Numbered from the stretch's first letter, positions 1-11,087 are shown. The stretch is DNA of 64,000 nt from Prosapia bicincta (GCA_036971475.1 JBAIZL010000006.1:62573398-62637397), one strand, 5' to 3'. Numbers and translations: made by a program. The notes: generated by a model from the letters alone, not told the origin.

Positions 1-896
1 ATATGGTATTTCTTTCACTGAATTTAATAGGAAATAACTCAATATGGCACTGCCTCAGTGGGGGAAATTTCTTAGTAGCCTCCTAAATATTTTATGAGCG
101 ACCTTGCACAACCTACTCTTACAGTTGGAGTATAATTTATTTACTGTCAACTCTAAATACGTTTTCAGTAAGAAAATGCAGGTATATTTGATGTAAGGAA
201 AGTAATAGATGTTTATTATTTAGACGATACCGGTCAGCGGTATTTTGTACTGTTTGAACTATCTTGTACAACGCCCATTACCGAGGAACAGCGTAATTCA
301 GTGATCGAAGAAAATATTTTGTATTTTATGGACTGCTGTTTTGAATAATTTAGTTTCGGAAAGATCGAATCGTGTTCTTGTTTGTCTGAATCTGTGTCCT
401 AGGAACATTTTGATCTTTCGTCGCTATGAGTTCATGAAGCATAAAGCATATTTTTACGTGTGATTTAGACTTTATAATTTCAATAGAGAAAGCAACAACC
501 AACTCTACCCACGAGAGCCATAGATGGTATAGGGACGTCCAATTTGACCAAAAAGGGATAAAATGTATGTGGTATTTACTTCAAAGTATAGACGAACAAT
601 TTTTCGCCTGAAAAAGAGAGAGAAAAAGTAAAGTTGAATCACCCCTACGATATAAGATTTAAAGAAGTATCTGAAACGTGTTTATTATTATTATTATTAC
701 AAACGCAATTATTTCTGCTAAGGCTTTAACATATTAAACAAACTTCGTAATAATTACATTCAATATTTCAATAATTAAAAAAAAATGAATTATTTTATTT
801 TATGTTTGAAAATTTCCTAAAATTTGACATTAATTAAAATTGAAATTTAAATCTTTAAATTTAATTTGTTCAATTTCTTTTATTAGTTCCCACATT

Positions 897-900
<4 letters not shown>
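1..900. other. AT-rich stretch, no gene seen
   Basis: I see no open frame with codon bias, no RNA gene and no repeat family here. There is a short run of TTA triplets near 685-697. The end grades into an AT dinucleotide run. Confidence 0.6.

Positions 901-939
<39 letters not shown>
901..939. repeat. (AT)n microsatellite
   Basis: Uninterrupted AT dinucleotides. The pogo-like element that follows is inserted in it: the element is bounded by TA on both sides and the TA run resumes after its right end. Confidence 0.95.
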
Positions 940-942
<3 letters not shown>

Positions 943-1818
943 TAAACTCCCGATTATCCGTGGAATAGGGTGGCCCGGCAACGCCGGATAACGAATTCCC
1001 CGGATAATCCGCTATGAACAAAGAATACGCAAAACGATCGATAATCGATTATTATACCATAAGTTACACAAATAATGACCCCGGTTAATGCATTCACAAA
1101 TAATCTTCAGAGGACAAAATATATACAGAAAATAATTTAAAATGTCGATGTCTTTGACGGATTATAACATGTACATTTATATGTCTAACTATTTACAATA
1201 CGTACATAAGTATATGTCAAAAGTAAGTATGTATGTACATATGTAATTTCCTTTACACATAATACTTTAACTTTTTAACAAAAAAATCTGTCACTTTCGT
1301 CTGTTTTTTTGTGAGCATTGATTTAGCTTTAATGTGCGATCTAAGTTTCTTGAAAACCATTTTGTCGCACAGTATCTACTTGTGTCACGTGTGTCACAAA
1401 ACCATAAAGATCGGTAATGTATATGACAGACATGGATAACGAATATGGCACGTCTTTGACTATTTATAGCCGAGATTAGCTGACATTTGTTTACAATCTT
1501 ATGATACACATTAGATTTTCGGGCGTCCAAGCATTTTGTCATTGTCTCTTATATACAGTAGTCTGCTCTCCCCTTTTATTTCGCTGGCCCGCGATGCTTC
1601 CCTTTCAATGTAAAAATTAGTACGTATATATTTACATATCTATTCCCTTCATCTTAACTTTTATTAAGCCTTATATGTATTTACGTCGTAATTCACCGTT
1701 TGGAAATTTAAACAAATGAATCTGATTGGAATAAAAATTGGATATTTGTAAAACAATGGCAGACCCGGGATAATCCGCAAACCGGTTAATCCGCGCACGG
1801 ATAATCGGGAGTCTACTG
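940..1818. mobile_element. Non-autonomous pogo/Tigger-type DNA transposon
   Basis: The left end reads CAGTAAACTCCCGATTATCC and the right end is its reverse complement with one change, CAGTAGACTCCCGATTATCC; both arms continue as GTG. TA flanks both ends (938-939 and 1819-1820), the usual target duplication of the Tc1/mariner-pogo group. CAGTARAC at the start and an ATTATCCG core are typical of Tigger/pogo ends. The second GGATAATCCG blocks (about 989-1012 and 1768-1795) extend the inverted repeat imperfectly. The 879-bp interior holds an 83-codon minus-strand frame (1291-1542) with no transposase motif I recognise, so I call the element non-autonomous or deeply decayed. Confidence 0.85.
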
Positions 1819-1918
1819 TATATATATATATAAACAATTATATTTAAATTCAATTATAATTCTTGTATTTGTATTTTGACTTATGTTTTTTATTAATACA
1901 CAAGAATACATATTGCGA

Positions 1919-1944
1919 TATATATATATATATATATATATGAA

Positions 1945-1987
<43 letters not shown>
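1919..1987. repeat. (AT)n microsatellite
   Basis: AT dinucleotides with one GAATGAA interruption. It overlaps the point where family copy A starts; other copies have a short TATATAT at the same place, so the run probably grew from it. Confidence 0.9.
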
Positions 1988-1989
<2 letters not shown>

Positions 1990-2405
1990 TGTTTAAAATT
2001 TCAATCGTTAATAAAATACTTTTTATTCATCCCTTCAAGTTCAAATACATTTTTTTAAAACTTTTTATTCTTTTGACACTTGATGTTAGTACAGGTTTTC
2101 ACAAATATTAATTAAATTTGAAATGAATTAATTTTAGTTTTATATGAGAGAAAACATTTCACAACAGGGGAGAAGTATGCAATATAGTTAGTTCCTCAAA
2201 TTTTCCTTAAAATAAGTGATAACATATGATTTCATAAAGCAGCTGATTCTATGTTATAGGTTATGAGGTAGAACAGCTGTTTTCAACGCATAGGTTATGC
2301 TACTTTATTTATACTGTAATTATTTAATAAAAAATAACTAAAATAAAAGTTTGTTGATCTAAGTAAAAATTGGATTTAAAATCGTTTTGTTTATATTACT
2401 AGTTA
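1981..2405 (+). mobile_element. Interspersed ~430-bp family, copy A
   Basis: Shares ordered blocks with seven other copies: a start like TATATATCTTGT, then TTTCAATCGTTAATAAAATA, a block with AACATATGATTTCATAAA, GTTATAGGTTATG, ACAGCTGTTTT, CGCATAGGTTATG, and an end like TTATATTACT. No open frame. The family class is not determined: it could be a SINE-like retroposon, a solo LTR or a MITE. The orientation given is the one in which CAATCGTTAATAAAATA reads forward. Confidence 0.8.
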
Positions 2406-2587
2406 TGTTGAGTTTTGCTATAATATAATTACTCCCCAAGGTTATTAAAATCTTTTACTGCTGACTGTGTGTAATGTTAGTCCTTATTCTACCAGAAATG
2501 AATCTACATTTTCAGAATATAAAGTCGCCTACTCGTACTGACGTATCAAAGATAGATTTTTGGGAATAGGATCAGAATAACTCAAAT

Positions 2588-2825
2588 CCCGAGACATAGC
2601 AAGGGACGTGGTCAGCCGATGGACATGGGCCTACTTGAGACTTATAGTGCTGAAGGAGTCCGATTAATGTTTATCGATCTTTGCGGCTATACGTCCGCCA
2701 CAACACTGTGTTTTGTTCACGACTTTATCTAGATGTGAGAGAGGGGTAGACAGTTGCTATGCTTTACCCCTCCAATAGTCAGCGAACTCCCCTCACGCAT
2801 TTCACGTCTCTTGCTATATCTCGTG
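2588..2825. mobile_element. Possible short inverted-repeat element
   Basis: CCCGAGACATAGCAAGGGAC at the left and the reverse complement of the right end, CACGAGATATAGCAAGAGAC, match at 17 of 20 positions and both continue as GTG. They are 238 bp apart end to end with no coding capacity between them. I saw no clear target duplication, so this is a candidate MITE only. Confidence 0.5.
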
Positions 2826-2829
2826 ACTT

Positions 2830-3555
2830 ATACTAAAGTCAAGCCTACACAGCTAAATTTCCGGACCTACCGTAGTGACTGATATTATTGCATACTATTT
2901 TATTGGTAGTCCATAATTTGTATTAACAAATAATAACTCATTTTATTATAATTGACATGATGTAATAGAGACAGGGTAGAGCTGGCTCACCATAGAGTAT
3001 TGAAAGAACGCAATGTGACCAGCACTACGCTTCAACCGCCCTTCATTAAACTAGGTGCTCATTTTTACCTATATTTTCGTAGTCAAGTACCCACGTGACC
3101 ACCTAGTGATTTTATTAAAATGAAATTAATTTTAAGTTCAATCATTCAAAAACTACACCCAAGGATTTATTGTAGTTAAAAGCATTTCAAGTAGAATACG
3201 AAAGATGTTATTAAAAGAAATTACGGGGTACCGGGTTGACACCTATCTAAAGGGGTATATCTCGAGGACACCTACTTGTAGAATCTATAGAAGCCGTGAT
3301 CCTTTCACCATATTTCAGACACATACAATTACATATTAGTTTGGTTATACAATAGATAAAATGATTCAAATAATATTAAAAATGTATCGTCTAACGTGTA
3401 CTACTAAATACACCGAGGAAGACAATAACTAAATAACTATTTGATTTAATTTCAGCCGTCGTCTAGTCAATTAAAGTTCAAATAGGGCTGCCTATGTGAT
3501 AATATTTTGTTTTTAGTTTAGCAGTATGTATAGCAGTAGTATATAGCAGTAGGCC
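2830..3555. other. No gene seen
   Basis: Mixed-composition sequence without sustained open frames. The end (3525-3555) has a short GTATGTATAGCAGTA duplication next to the 40-bp array. Confidence 0.5.
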
Positions 3556-4175
3556 TACGTTTTTATTCCAATTTTACTTAATTTTATTCTATTTTTTTGT
3601 TTTTATTCTAATTTTGCCTAATTTTATTCTATTTTTTTGTTTTTATTCTAATTTTGCCTAATTATATTCTATTTTTTTGTTTTTATTCCAATTTTACCTA
3701 ATTTTATTCTATTTTTTGTTTTTACTCTAATTTTACCTAATTTGATTCTATTTTTTTTTGTTTTTATTCTAATTTTGCCTAATTTGATTCTATTTTTTTG
3801 TTTTTATTCTAATTTTGCCTAATTTTATTCTATTTTTTTGTTTTTATTCTAATTTTGCCTAATTTTATTCTATTTGTTTGTTTTTATTCTAATTTTGCCT
3901 AATTTTATTCTATTTTTGTTTTTATTCTAATTTTGACAAATTTTATTCTATTTTTTGTTTTTATTTTAATTTTTCCTAATTTTATTCTATTTTTTTGTTT
4001 TTATTCTAATTTTGCCTAATTTTATTCTATTTTTTGTTTTTATTCTAATTTTGCCTAATTTTATTCTTTTTTTTGTTTTTATTCTAATTTTGCCTAATTT
4101 TATTCTATTTTTTGTTTTTATTCTAATTTGCCTAATTTTATTCTATTTTTTGGTTTTTATTCTAATTTTGCCATA
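3556..4175. repeat. 40-bp minisatellite, about 15 units
   Basis: The unit is about 40 bp, made of two related ~20-bp halves: TTTTATTCTAATTTTGCCTA, then ATTTTATTCTATTTTTTTGT. Units differ mainly in the length of the T run (5 to 9) and by single changes such as GCCTA/ACCTA/GACAA. The strand is pyrimidine-rich and almost free of G apart from TTTGTTTT and TTTGCC. No coding meaning. Confidence 0.9.
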
Positions 4176-4214
4176 CATTTTGTAAATATGAAATTCTTAA
4201 TATAGTCATCTTCA

Positions 4215-4568
4215 GTTAAATAAAAATTTAGGTTGATATGTGAGTCAAGAAACCTTGATTTATTAAAGATTCGGCTACGTTTCAACGACTAAACTGTCGT
4301 CCTCATTCAGGCCTAATCTCCTTCTTTGTACTATTTTCAAAGCTATTAGAATCCCAAGACAACTTCCCTTCTACATTTTTAATAACTTCAATAGTTATAT
4401 AGTTTGGTTCTAGTAGCTTTGAAAATAGTACAAAGAAGATCAGGCATAAATGAGGACAACAATTTAGTCGTCGAAACGTAATTAAATTTTCAATAAATCA
4501 AGGTTTCTCGTCTCACGTTTCAATCGAGTTTTTATTTAACACAAAATTTTGTGCGTTTACTCTTCATC
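4215..4568. mobile_element. Palindromic element with hairpin-CGAAACGT motif
   Basis: Arms of about 125-135 bp (4215-4352 and 4408-4542) are inverted copies: both carry AAACCTTGATTTATT, ACGTTTCRACGACTAAA, GTCCTCATT and TTTGTACTATTTTCAAAGCT. Each arm holds an outward-reading copy of the recurrent motif (4277-4310 minus, 4449-4479 plus): a hairpin followed by GAAACGT, then AATAAATCAAGG. A 13-bp direct repeat, ATAGTCATCTTCA, lies immediately left (4202-4214) and again at 4569-4581, about 26 bp past the right arm, so it may be a target-site duplication. The 13-bp length fits Penelope-like or other target-primed elements better than cut-and-paste ones. Confidence 0.7.
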
Positions 4569-4621
4569 ATAGTCATCTTCACTTGTGTTAGGAATATTTG
4601 TATATTTAGCACATTTTCCCC

Positions 4622-4742
4622 CCTTTCCTAACATTACAATATTTTCCTCTGCTGATGGGTTCTGGAGTACTATTTAAGTTTTAAAAATGGAGTCATTCCG
4701 AAACGCACCAAAAATGGAAAATATTATATTGTTAGGAAAGGC
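4622..4742. mobile_element. Short palindromic MITE-like element, copy 1
   Basis: Ends CCTTTCCTAACATTACAATA and the reverse complement of the right side, CCTTTCCTAACAATATAATA, both continuing TTTTCC. The centre has GGAGTCATTCCGAAACGCAC. Related copies occur at 5969-6088 and about 37710-37920. No open frame. Confidence 0.75.
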
Positions 4743-4744
4743 AG

Positions 4745-5073
4745 AAAAATGTACTGAAATAGTTTTGTAAATAGCTAAAACGCCGACCGGCGTATTGAAT
4801 TATTTAGTAACTCAATTATTGTTATGCACAACCCCTCCGAGTCCTTATTATTTATAACATCACACTAAATCAGCGCCGTATAATTAAATTCCAAGGTAAT
4901 ATTGGAGCATTTATGTTGTGATCAAAGGTCAAAGGGCAAGGCCATGAATAAATGTATGAAATAGAGAAGGTTGGCCTGCATTTATGAATAAAATTTCGCT
5001 CATTTATACATTTTCTGTAGCGAAAATATTTCATACTTTATTATTCGTGTAGTAAGATAAAAAAGTCTAAAAT

Positions 5074-5117
<44 letters not shown>

Positions 5118-5520
5118 CACATTTATCACTTACACTATAATGTAATTAAACAAGAATCTTACTTTGTATTTATACGAGTATTGCCATAATTATAAACCCC
5201 GAATTATATGTATGTATTTATATAAATATATACTATTAGTATAATTAATTATTGGAAATTTATTACAGCAATTTAAATTGAGATGAAGATTTTCAAACGT
5301 CTTTTTCGAACAAACAAGCTATTTAAATAGACAGGGATATTATCCCACGTTTATTTTACAAACCACCAGGCTCTGAAGGGATCTGGTGTAGTGACATCTC
5401 CCACGCATCTCGTCTTTTTAGGTGAAAACTACTTTGCAACTACTAGAGTAGGTATTATAGCAGTAATCTATTAAAATTGTATCGAGAAGTTGTAATTACT
5501 TTTTCAATTCTTTCTGTTAT
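4745..5520. other. No gene; contains a (TA)n run
   Basis: AT-rich, with a TA microsatellite at about 5078-5114. No sustained frame and no repeat family recognised. Confidence 0.55.
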
Positions 5521-5963
5521 TCCACACTCTCCCTATATATATCTTGTACAAATTTTCAATCGTTAATAAAATACTTTTTATTTATGTACCCAAGTTGAAA
5601 TACATTTTTTTAAACTTGCAGTGGATGACACGTGATCTGAATAAAGGTTTTTCAAATATTATTTATTAGTTAAACTTAAAATGAATTAATTAATTTTTAT
5701 ATTGGAGAAAAACGTTTCACAAAAGGGGCTGACTATGCAATACAGTTATTTCGTCCCATTTGCAATAAAATAAGTGATAACATATGATTTAATAAAACAG
5801 CTGATTTAATGTTATAGGTTATATAATAGAACAGTTGTTTTTACGCATAGGTTATGTTACTTTATTAATAATATTTGTAACTGTTTAATAAAAATTAACT
5901 AAAATAAAATTTGTCTTTGTTGATCCAAGTAGGAATTGACCTCAAATATTCTTATATTACTTG
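5521..5963 (+). mobile_element. Interspersed ~430-bp family, copy B
   Basis: Full-length copy: begins CACACTCTCCCTATATATAT, has TTTTCAATCGTTAATAAAAT, TATTTCGTCCCATTTG, AAGTGATAACATATGATTT, two ACAGYTG sites, ACGCATAGGTTATGTTAC, and ends TTATATTACTTG. A MITE copy begins five bases after its end. Confidence 0.85.
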
Positions 5964-5968
5964 CTATG

Positions 5969-6088
5969 CCTTTCCTCAGATTACAATATTTTCATTTGTT
6001 AAGACGTTTCGGAATGATTCCATTTTCAAAACCTAAATAGTACTCCGAAACGGGTCCACAAAGGAAAATATTGTAATATTAGGAAAAA
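5969..6088. mobile_element. Short palindromic MITE-like element, copy 2
   Basis: Left end CCTTTCCTCAGATTACAATA and right end TATTGTAATATTAGGAAA are inverted copies. The interior has GACGTTTCGGAATGATTCC on the left arm and ACTCCGAAACGGGTCCACA on the right arm, so each half reads CCGAAACG outwards. Confidence 0.75.
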
Positions 6089-6089
6089 A

Positions 6090-6790
6090 GTGTAGTCAAA
6101 TATATAATTTTATAAATAGTTATCTGATTACATCTTCTATGCACAAGAATGAATATATTTGTTACATATTTAATATTAAGCTCTTAAAATATTTTGTTCA
6201 TCTACTATCATTATATTTCCTTCCCCGATATCGCCGACCTAATAACTATCTAAGCTTTTTTAAGAAGAAATACTAAATCGAATGTGAATACTCATAGCAT
6301 AACAAGAGAAGTTTAACACTTTTTGTACACTGTAACAATGTTTACACACTGTACTACAACATGCCACTTCCATTACACAATCTATAGTAGTATAAATAAC
6401 ATTAATATTTCAGTTTATCTACAAATTACATCAAATATAAAAACTAAGTTTATTTCTCTTCTAACTTCTAACTCTAAGATAAACAGGAAAGTTGTCACTA
6501 TTAAACTTTGTCTGCTTAAGGTTACATCTAACTACTAAGTTGGCAGTAAAAGATGCAGGGAAGAAAAAATTTTAAAAATCTAAATCTATCTTTACGTGCG
6601 AATAGTAGAACCCAACAATTACACTGGACAATACTAAACCTTTCCTAGTTCATCTTCAAAGCGAATATAATTTGTTTACAGCTGATGTAATAACGTAGAA
6701 GCAATAATGCTTTTATTTCAAGGAATGCGATAACATTAGATTTATAAACATAATTAAATGTGTATTAAAATATTGTTGTGGATCAAATTT
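6090..6790. other. No gene seen
   Basis: AT-rich. A 71-codon plus-strand frame at 6323-6538 has low-complexity composition and no family resemblance. Confidence 0.5.
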
Positions 6791-6799
6791 GACTGAAAT

Positions 6800-6811
6800 T
6801 ACACACACACG

Positions 6812-6850
<39 letters not shown>

Positions 6851-6905
6851 AGACACAGACAGAGACACAGACACAGACACAGATACAGACACAGACACAG
6901 ACACA

Positions 6906-6998
<93 letters not shown>

Positions 6999-7042
6999 CC
7001 AGACACACACACACACACACCCAAACACACACACACCACACA

Positions 7043-7075
<33 letters not shown>

Positions 7076-7191
7076 ACACACACACACACACATTTATATT
7101 CACAAACACCCAGTCAGACACACACACACCCACACACACACACACACACACCGACACAAACACACACACACACACAGCCCCAGACACACAG

Positions 7192-7223
<32 letters not shown>

Positions 7224-7249
7224 CCAGACACACCCAAACACACACACAC

Positions 7250-7292
<43 letters not shown>

Positions 7293-7345
7293 AATTTATA
7301 TTCACAAACACCCAGACAGACACACACACACACACGAGCGCACGC
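6800..7345. repeat. Compound CA/TG microsatellite
   Basis: Long CA tract with CAGACA, CACCCAGACA and CGCG variants, including one CGCGCGCGCGCG run near 7060-7072 (possible Z-DNA former). Several open frames cross it on both strands only because (CA)n reads as His-Thr and (TG)n as Cys-Val. Confidence 0.97.
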
Positions 7346-8290
7346 TCGCTTGTTCGCAAACACTAATGCAAAATTAAGTGTTCAGGCAATGTTTTATCTG
7401 AAGAAACTACCATCCCATGGAATATAGAGCTCATATGGAAGAAGCAACAATTACAATTAACAATGGTTGGTTATAGTTTTCTTTGTGTACAGTCAAGATA
7501 AAAAGTACATTGAGTCTTCCATTGCCTGAAAAAGAGAGAGAAAGAAATACTACGAAAACAAAGTATATCTTCATAGAATAAAACTGCCACGAAGTAGGGA
7601 CAGATGAAAGGCATGGAGAAAAATAACATTAGGTATAGGCCCAGCGAGACACACGTGTGAGTGCAAGGATAAATCCGAATGAAAGATCAAACGTGAAGAT
7701 AAAACTACAGCCAGTTAAAGAGACAGATTCTATTTCAGAAAGAAAACATTTACAATAGACGGTTTAATCAACAAACACCGCCAAGCAGAATAAACGATGT
7801 ATTGACAAACAAGTTAACTGATATCTCCTGTGGGGAGGGGGTATCAAGATGAGGGGAAGTTGTCATGGAGTTGAGAAGCACTAAAGCTCTGAGGTTGGGG
7901 AAACGCTACTGCCGACAAATTTAGACTGGATTATTTCGTGAATTCCACTCATTAGTAAGCGCCTCTGCCGAATACTGATTACATTCTTGAAAACAACAAA
8001 ATGTTATCTCAGTAATATATATATTTATCCTGAAATATAAAGAATGTTGTAAGTTAGAGCTCAGCTTGTGAGATGAATTATATAAGAAATAGAAACGCAC
8101 TGGTACAATGTTTCTAATAATATAAACTCTAAACGCAAAACATGTTTTCCCCATCCATTTTGCCCTCAGTGTGTCTCTTGTATATGTAATACTGTCGAGC
8201 TTGCACAAGTACTCTTGAAGTCTCAATGTGGAGTTTCTTTGGACTTAAATGTTGCCCATTATAGTCGTAACAAATATGCGTTTATTAAAA
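7346..8290. other. No gene seen
   Basis: Moderate composition. A 101-codon minus-strand frame (7921-8226) shows no domain, no codon bias and no homology that I recognise. A short GAGAGAGA run lies near 7534. Confidence 0.45.
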
Positions 8291-8724
8291 TCCTCCTATT
8301 AGCACACACTCTCCCGATATATATCTTGTACAAATTTTCAATCGTTAATAAAATAGGTTTTTATTCATCCAGACAAGTTCAAATACATTTTTTTAACCTA
8401 GAGTGGATGACAATTGTGGTTAATACAGTTTTATCAAGTATTTATCCAATAATTAAATTATAAAATTTGTGGGGTCCAGCCGGGTTCGAACTGAGAATCT
8501 TCATGTTCGAAGTCAAGTGCGCCTTGGCCTGCACTAACTTTCCAATACTTAGAAATATATTTCTCAAAGATGTATATGAATTTTCATCCCTCGTCTGGTT
8601 CATCGAAACCTCTACTTAAACTGTTGCCATGGTTACCACACAACATCATAAATAGGGCAATTAAAATATTTTTTTTTTGACATCAGTAAGAATTTACTTG
8701 AAAAATAATTTTGTATATGACTTG
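8291..8724 (+). mobile_element. Interspersed family, tRNA-module subfamily, copy F
   Basis: Begins with the shared left block (ACACACTCTCCCGATATATA, TTTTCAATCGTTAATAAAAT) and ends with a TATATGACTTG-type right end. The middle differs from copies A-E: it has a minus-strand tRNA-like module (8469-8545), then TCTCAAAGATGTATATGAA, ATCGAAACCTC and GTTGCCATGGTTACCACACA. This middle is shared with copies G and H. Confidence 0.8.
8469..8545 (-). other. tRNA-like SINE module
   Basis: On the minus strand the module ends in an internal B-box-like AGTTCGAACCCGG and then CTGGACCCCACA, like a tRNA 3' half. The A-box side is degraded compared with the copy at 50352-50424. It is part of the repeat, not a functional tRNA gene. 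Confidence 0.65.
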
Positions 8725-9234
8725 TTTTACAACACATTCAGTATCCACCAAGCCAATGTATGTGGTTTTATTAAAACTTGACTTGCTTAAGATTCAGTCC
8801 TACTGAAAAGAAGAAAAACAGCTGTTTATTTTACTTCGGCTACCTCTACCCTCCCTTATTAGCTTGGTATATATGAGTACCGGTTCCAGTTGCCATTAAG
8901 CCTAGCGATGTTTAGGATTGATGAGACGCGAGAATAATCAATGAGAATAAAATCTCAATGACTTTAGGACTTGACCACACTTCAACAGCTGAGGATACCC
9001 CAAAAACAAATGTAAGTAAAAAACCAACAGAGCTATTAATGGCGGTTAAAAGTAGCTTATTTGAAAATAGTTATAAGATCCGAGCAATAAGTTTGAATTA
9101 GGTTTTTAATGTTTTTACTGTTTTGCCAAGTACTTTTGAATTTTAGAAAAATAAATGTAAAAACCATAGCTTAATTATAAAAGCTTTTTCTTTCACTTTA
9201 GGCTATTCTCTTAGATAGGCAATTCAGATCGAAA
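8725..9234. other. No gene seen
   Basis: Spacer between the interspersed element and the 114-bp array. No frame, repeat or RNA gene recognised. Confidence 0.5.
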
Positions 9235-9247
9235 ATAGTAGTAAATA
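9235..9247 (+). repeat. 13-bp direct repeat left of array (candidate TSD)
   Basis: ATAGTAGTAAATA occurs directly left of the first 114-bp unit and exactly again at 11075-11087, directly after the last unit. This is what a target-site duplication would look like. Confidence 0.7.
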
Positions 9248-11074
9248 GAAGACACTGATGAAGATCGGCACATAGCGATCGAAAACGTCCTGTCTCAGTA
9301 AGTTTTAATAAATTTACTAAATTCAAAGTTCGGATGTCATAAACTATTGTTTAAGTGATTAGAAGACACTGATGAAGATCGGCACATAGCGATCGAAAAC
9401 GTTCTGTCTCAGTACGTTTTAACAAATTTACTAAATTCAAAGTTCGGATGTCATAAACTATTGTTTAAGTCATTAGAAGACACTGATGAAGATCGGCACA
9501 TAGCGATCGAAAACGTCCTGTCTCAGTAAGTTTTAACAAATTTACTAAATTCAAAGTTCGGATAGTCATAAACTATTGTTTAAGTGATTAGAAGACACTG
9601 ATGAAGATCGGCACATAGCGATCGAAAACGTCCTGTCTCAGTAAGTTTTAACAAATTTACTAAATTCAAAGTTCGTATGTCTTAAACTATTGTTTAAGTG
9701 ATTAGAAGACACTGATGAAGATCGGCACATAGCGATCGAAAACGTTCTGTCTCAGTAAGTTTTAACAAATTTACTAAATTCAAAGTTCGGATGTCTTAAA
9801 CTATTGTTTAAGTGATTAGAAGACACTGATGAAGATCGGCACATAGCGATCGAAAACGTCCTGTCTCAGTAAGTTTTAACAAATTTACTAAATTCAAAGT
9901 TCGGATGTCTTAAACTATTGTTTAAGTGATTAGAAGACACTGATGAAAATCGGCACATAGCGATCGAAAACGTCCTGTCTCAGTAAGTTTTAACAAATTT
10001 ACTAAATTCAAAGTTCGTATGTCTTAAACTATTGTTTAAGTGATTAGAAGACACTGATGAAGATCGGCACATAGCGATCGAAAACGTTCTGTCTCAGTAA
10101 GTTTTAACAAATTTACTAAATTCAAAGTTCGGATGTCTTAAACTATTGTTTAAGTGATTAGAAGACACTGATGAAGATCGGCACATAGCGATCGAAAACG
10201 TCCTGTCTCAGTACGTTTTAACAAATTTACTAAATTCAAAGTTCGGATAGTCATAAACTATTGTTTAAGTGATTAGAAGACACTGATGAAGATCGGCACA
10301 TAGCGATCGAAAACATTCTGTCTCAGTACGTTTTAACAAATTTACTAAATTCAAAGTTCGGATGTCTTAAACTATTGTTTAAGTGATTAGAAGACACTGA
10401 TGAAAATCGGCACATAGCGATCGAAAACGTCCTGTCTCAGTAAGTTTTAACAAATTTACTAAATTCAAAGTTCGTATGTCTTAAACTATTGTTTAAGTGA
10501 TTAGAAGACACTGATGAAGATCGGCACATAGCGATCGAAAACGTTCTGTCTCAGTAAGTTTTAACAAATTTACTAAATTCAAAGTTCGGATGTCTTAAAC
10601 TATTGTTTAAGTGATTAGAAGACACTGATGAAGATCGGCACATAGCGATCGAAAACGTCCTGTCTCAGTACGTTTTAACAAATTTACTAAATTCAAAGTT
10701 CGGATGTCATATACTATTGTTTAAGTGATTAGAAGACACTGATGAAAATCGGCACATAGCGATCGAAAACGTCCTGTCTCAGTAAGTTTTAACAAATTTA
10801 CTAAATTCAAAGTTCGGATGTCTTAAACTATTGTTTAAGTGATTAGAAGACACTGATGAAGATCGGCACATAGCGATCGAAAACGTTCTGTCTCAGTAAG
10901 TTTTAACAAATTTACTAAATTCAAAGTTCGGATGTCTTAACCTATTGTTTAAGTGATTAGGAGACACTGATGAAGATCGGCACATAGCGATCGAAAACGT
11001 TCTGTCTCAGTAAGTTTTAACAAATTTACTAAATTCAAAGTTCGGATAGTCATAAACTATTGTTTAAGTGATTA
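9248..11074 (+). repeat. 114-bp tandem array, 16 units, with hairpin-GAAA motif
   Basis: Sixteen head-to-tail units of 112-115 bp begin GAAGACACTGATGAAGATCG and end TTTAAGTGATTA. The span of 1827 bp equals 16 units with no partial unit, and exact 13-bp repeats flank it. Each unit holds CTGATGA, one A, a perfect 5-bp stem GATCG/CGATC around the loop GCACATAG, then GAAAACGT. Downstream ACGTTTT or AAGTTTT can pair with AAAACGT. The first unit has TTTTAATAAATTT where the others have TTTTAACAAATTT. Units differ at a few sites (CGTCC/CGTTC, GAAGATC/GAAAATC, GTCAT/GTCTT), and variant combinations recur, suggesting multi-unit duplications. No coding frame. Confidence 0.95.
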
Positions 11075-11087
11075 ATAGTAGTAAATA
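11075..11087 (+). repeat. 13-bp direct repeat right of array (candidate TSD)
   Basis: Exact copy of ATAGTAGTAAATA at 9235-9247. The array fits between the two with whole units, within a 2-bp ambiguity because unit and repeat both end in TA. Confidence 0.7.

Noticed and set aside
1291..1542. Transposase remnant inside the pogo-like element
   Set aside because: No helix-turn-helix or DDE motif recognisable in the 83-codon frame.
6713..7427. Long open frames of His-Thr or Cys-Val repeats
   Set aside because: Translations of a CA/TG microsatellite; open in all frames by composition.
9248..11074. CRISPR array
   Set aside because: Units are contiguous tandem copies; there are no unique spacers, and the context is eukaryotic.
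9248..11074. Canonical hammerhead ribozyme
   Set aside because: An extra base before stem II and no convincing stem I; kept only as hammerhead-like.
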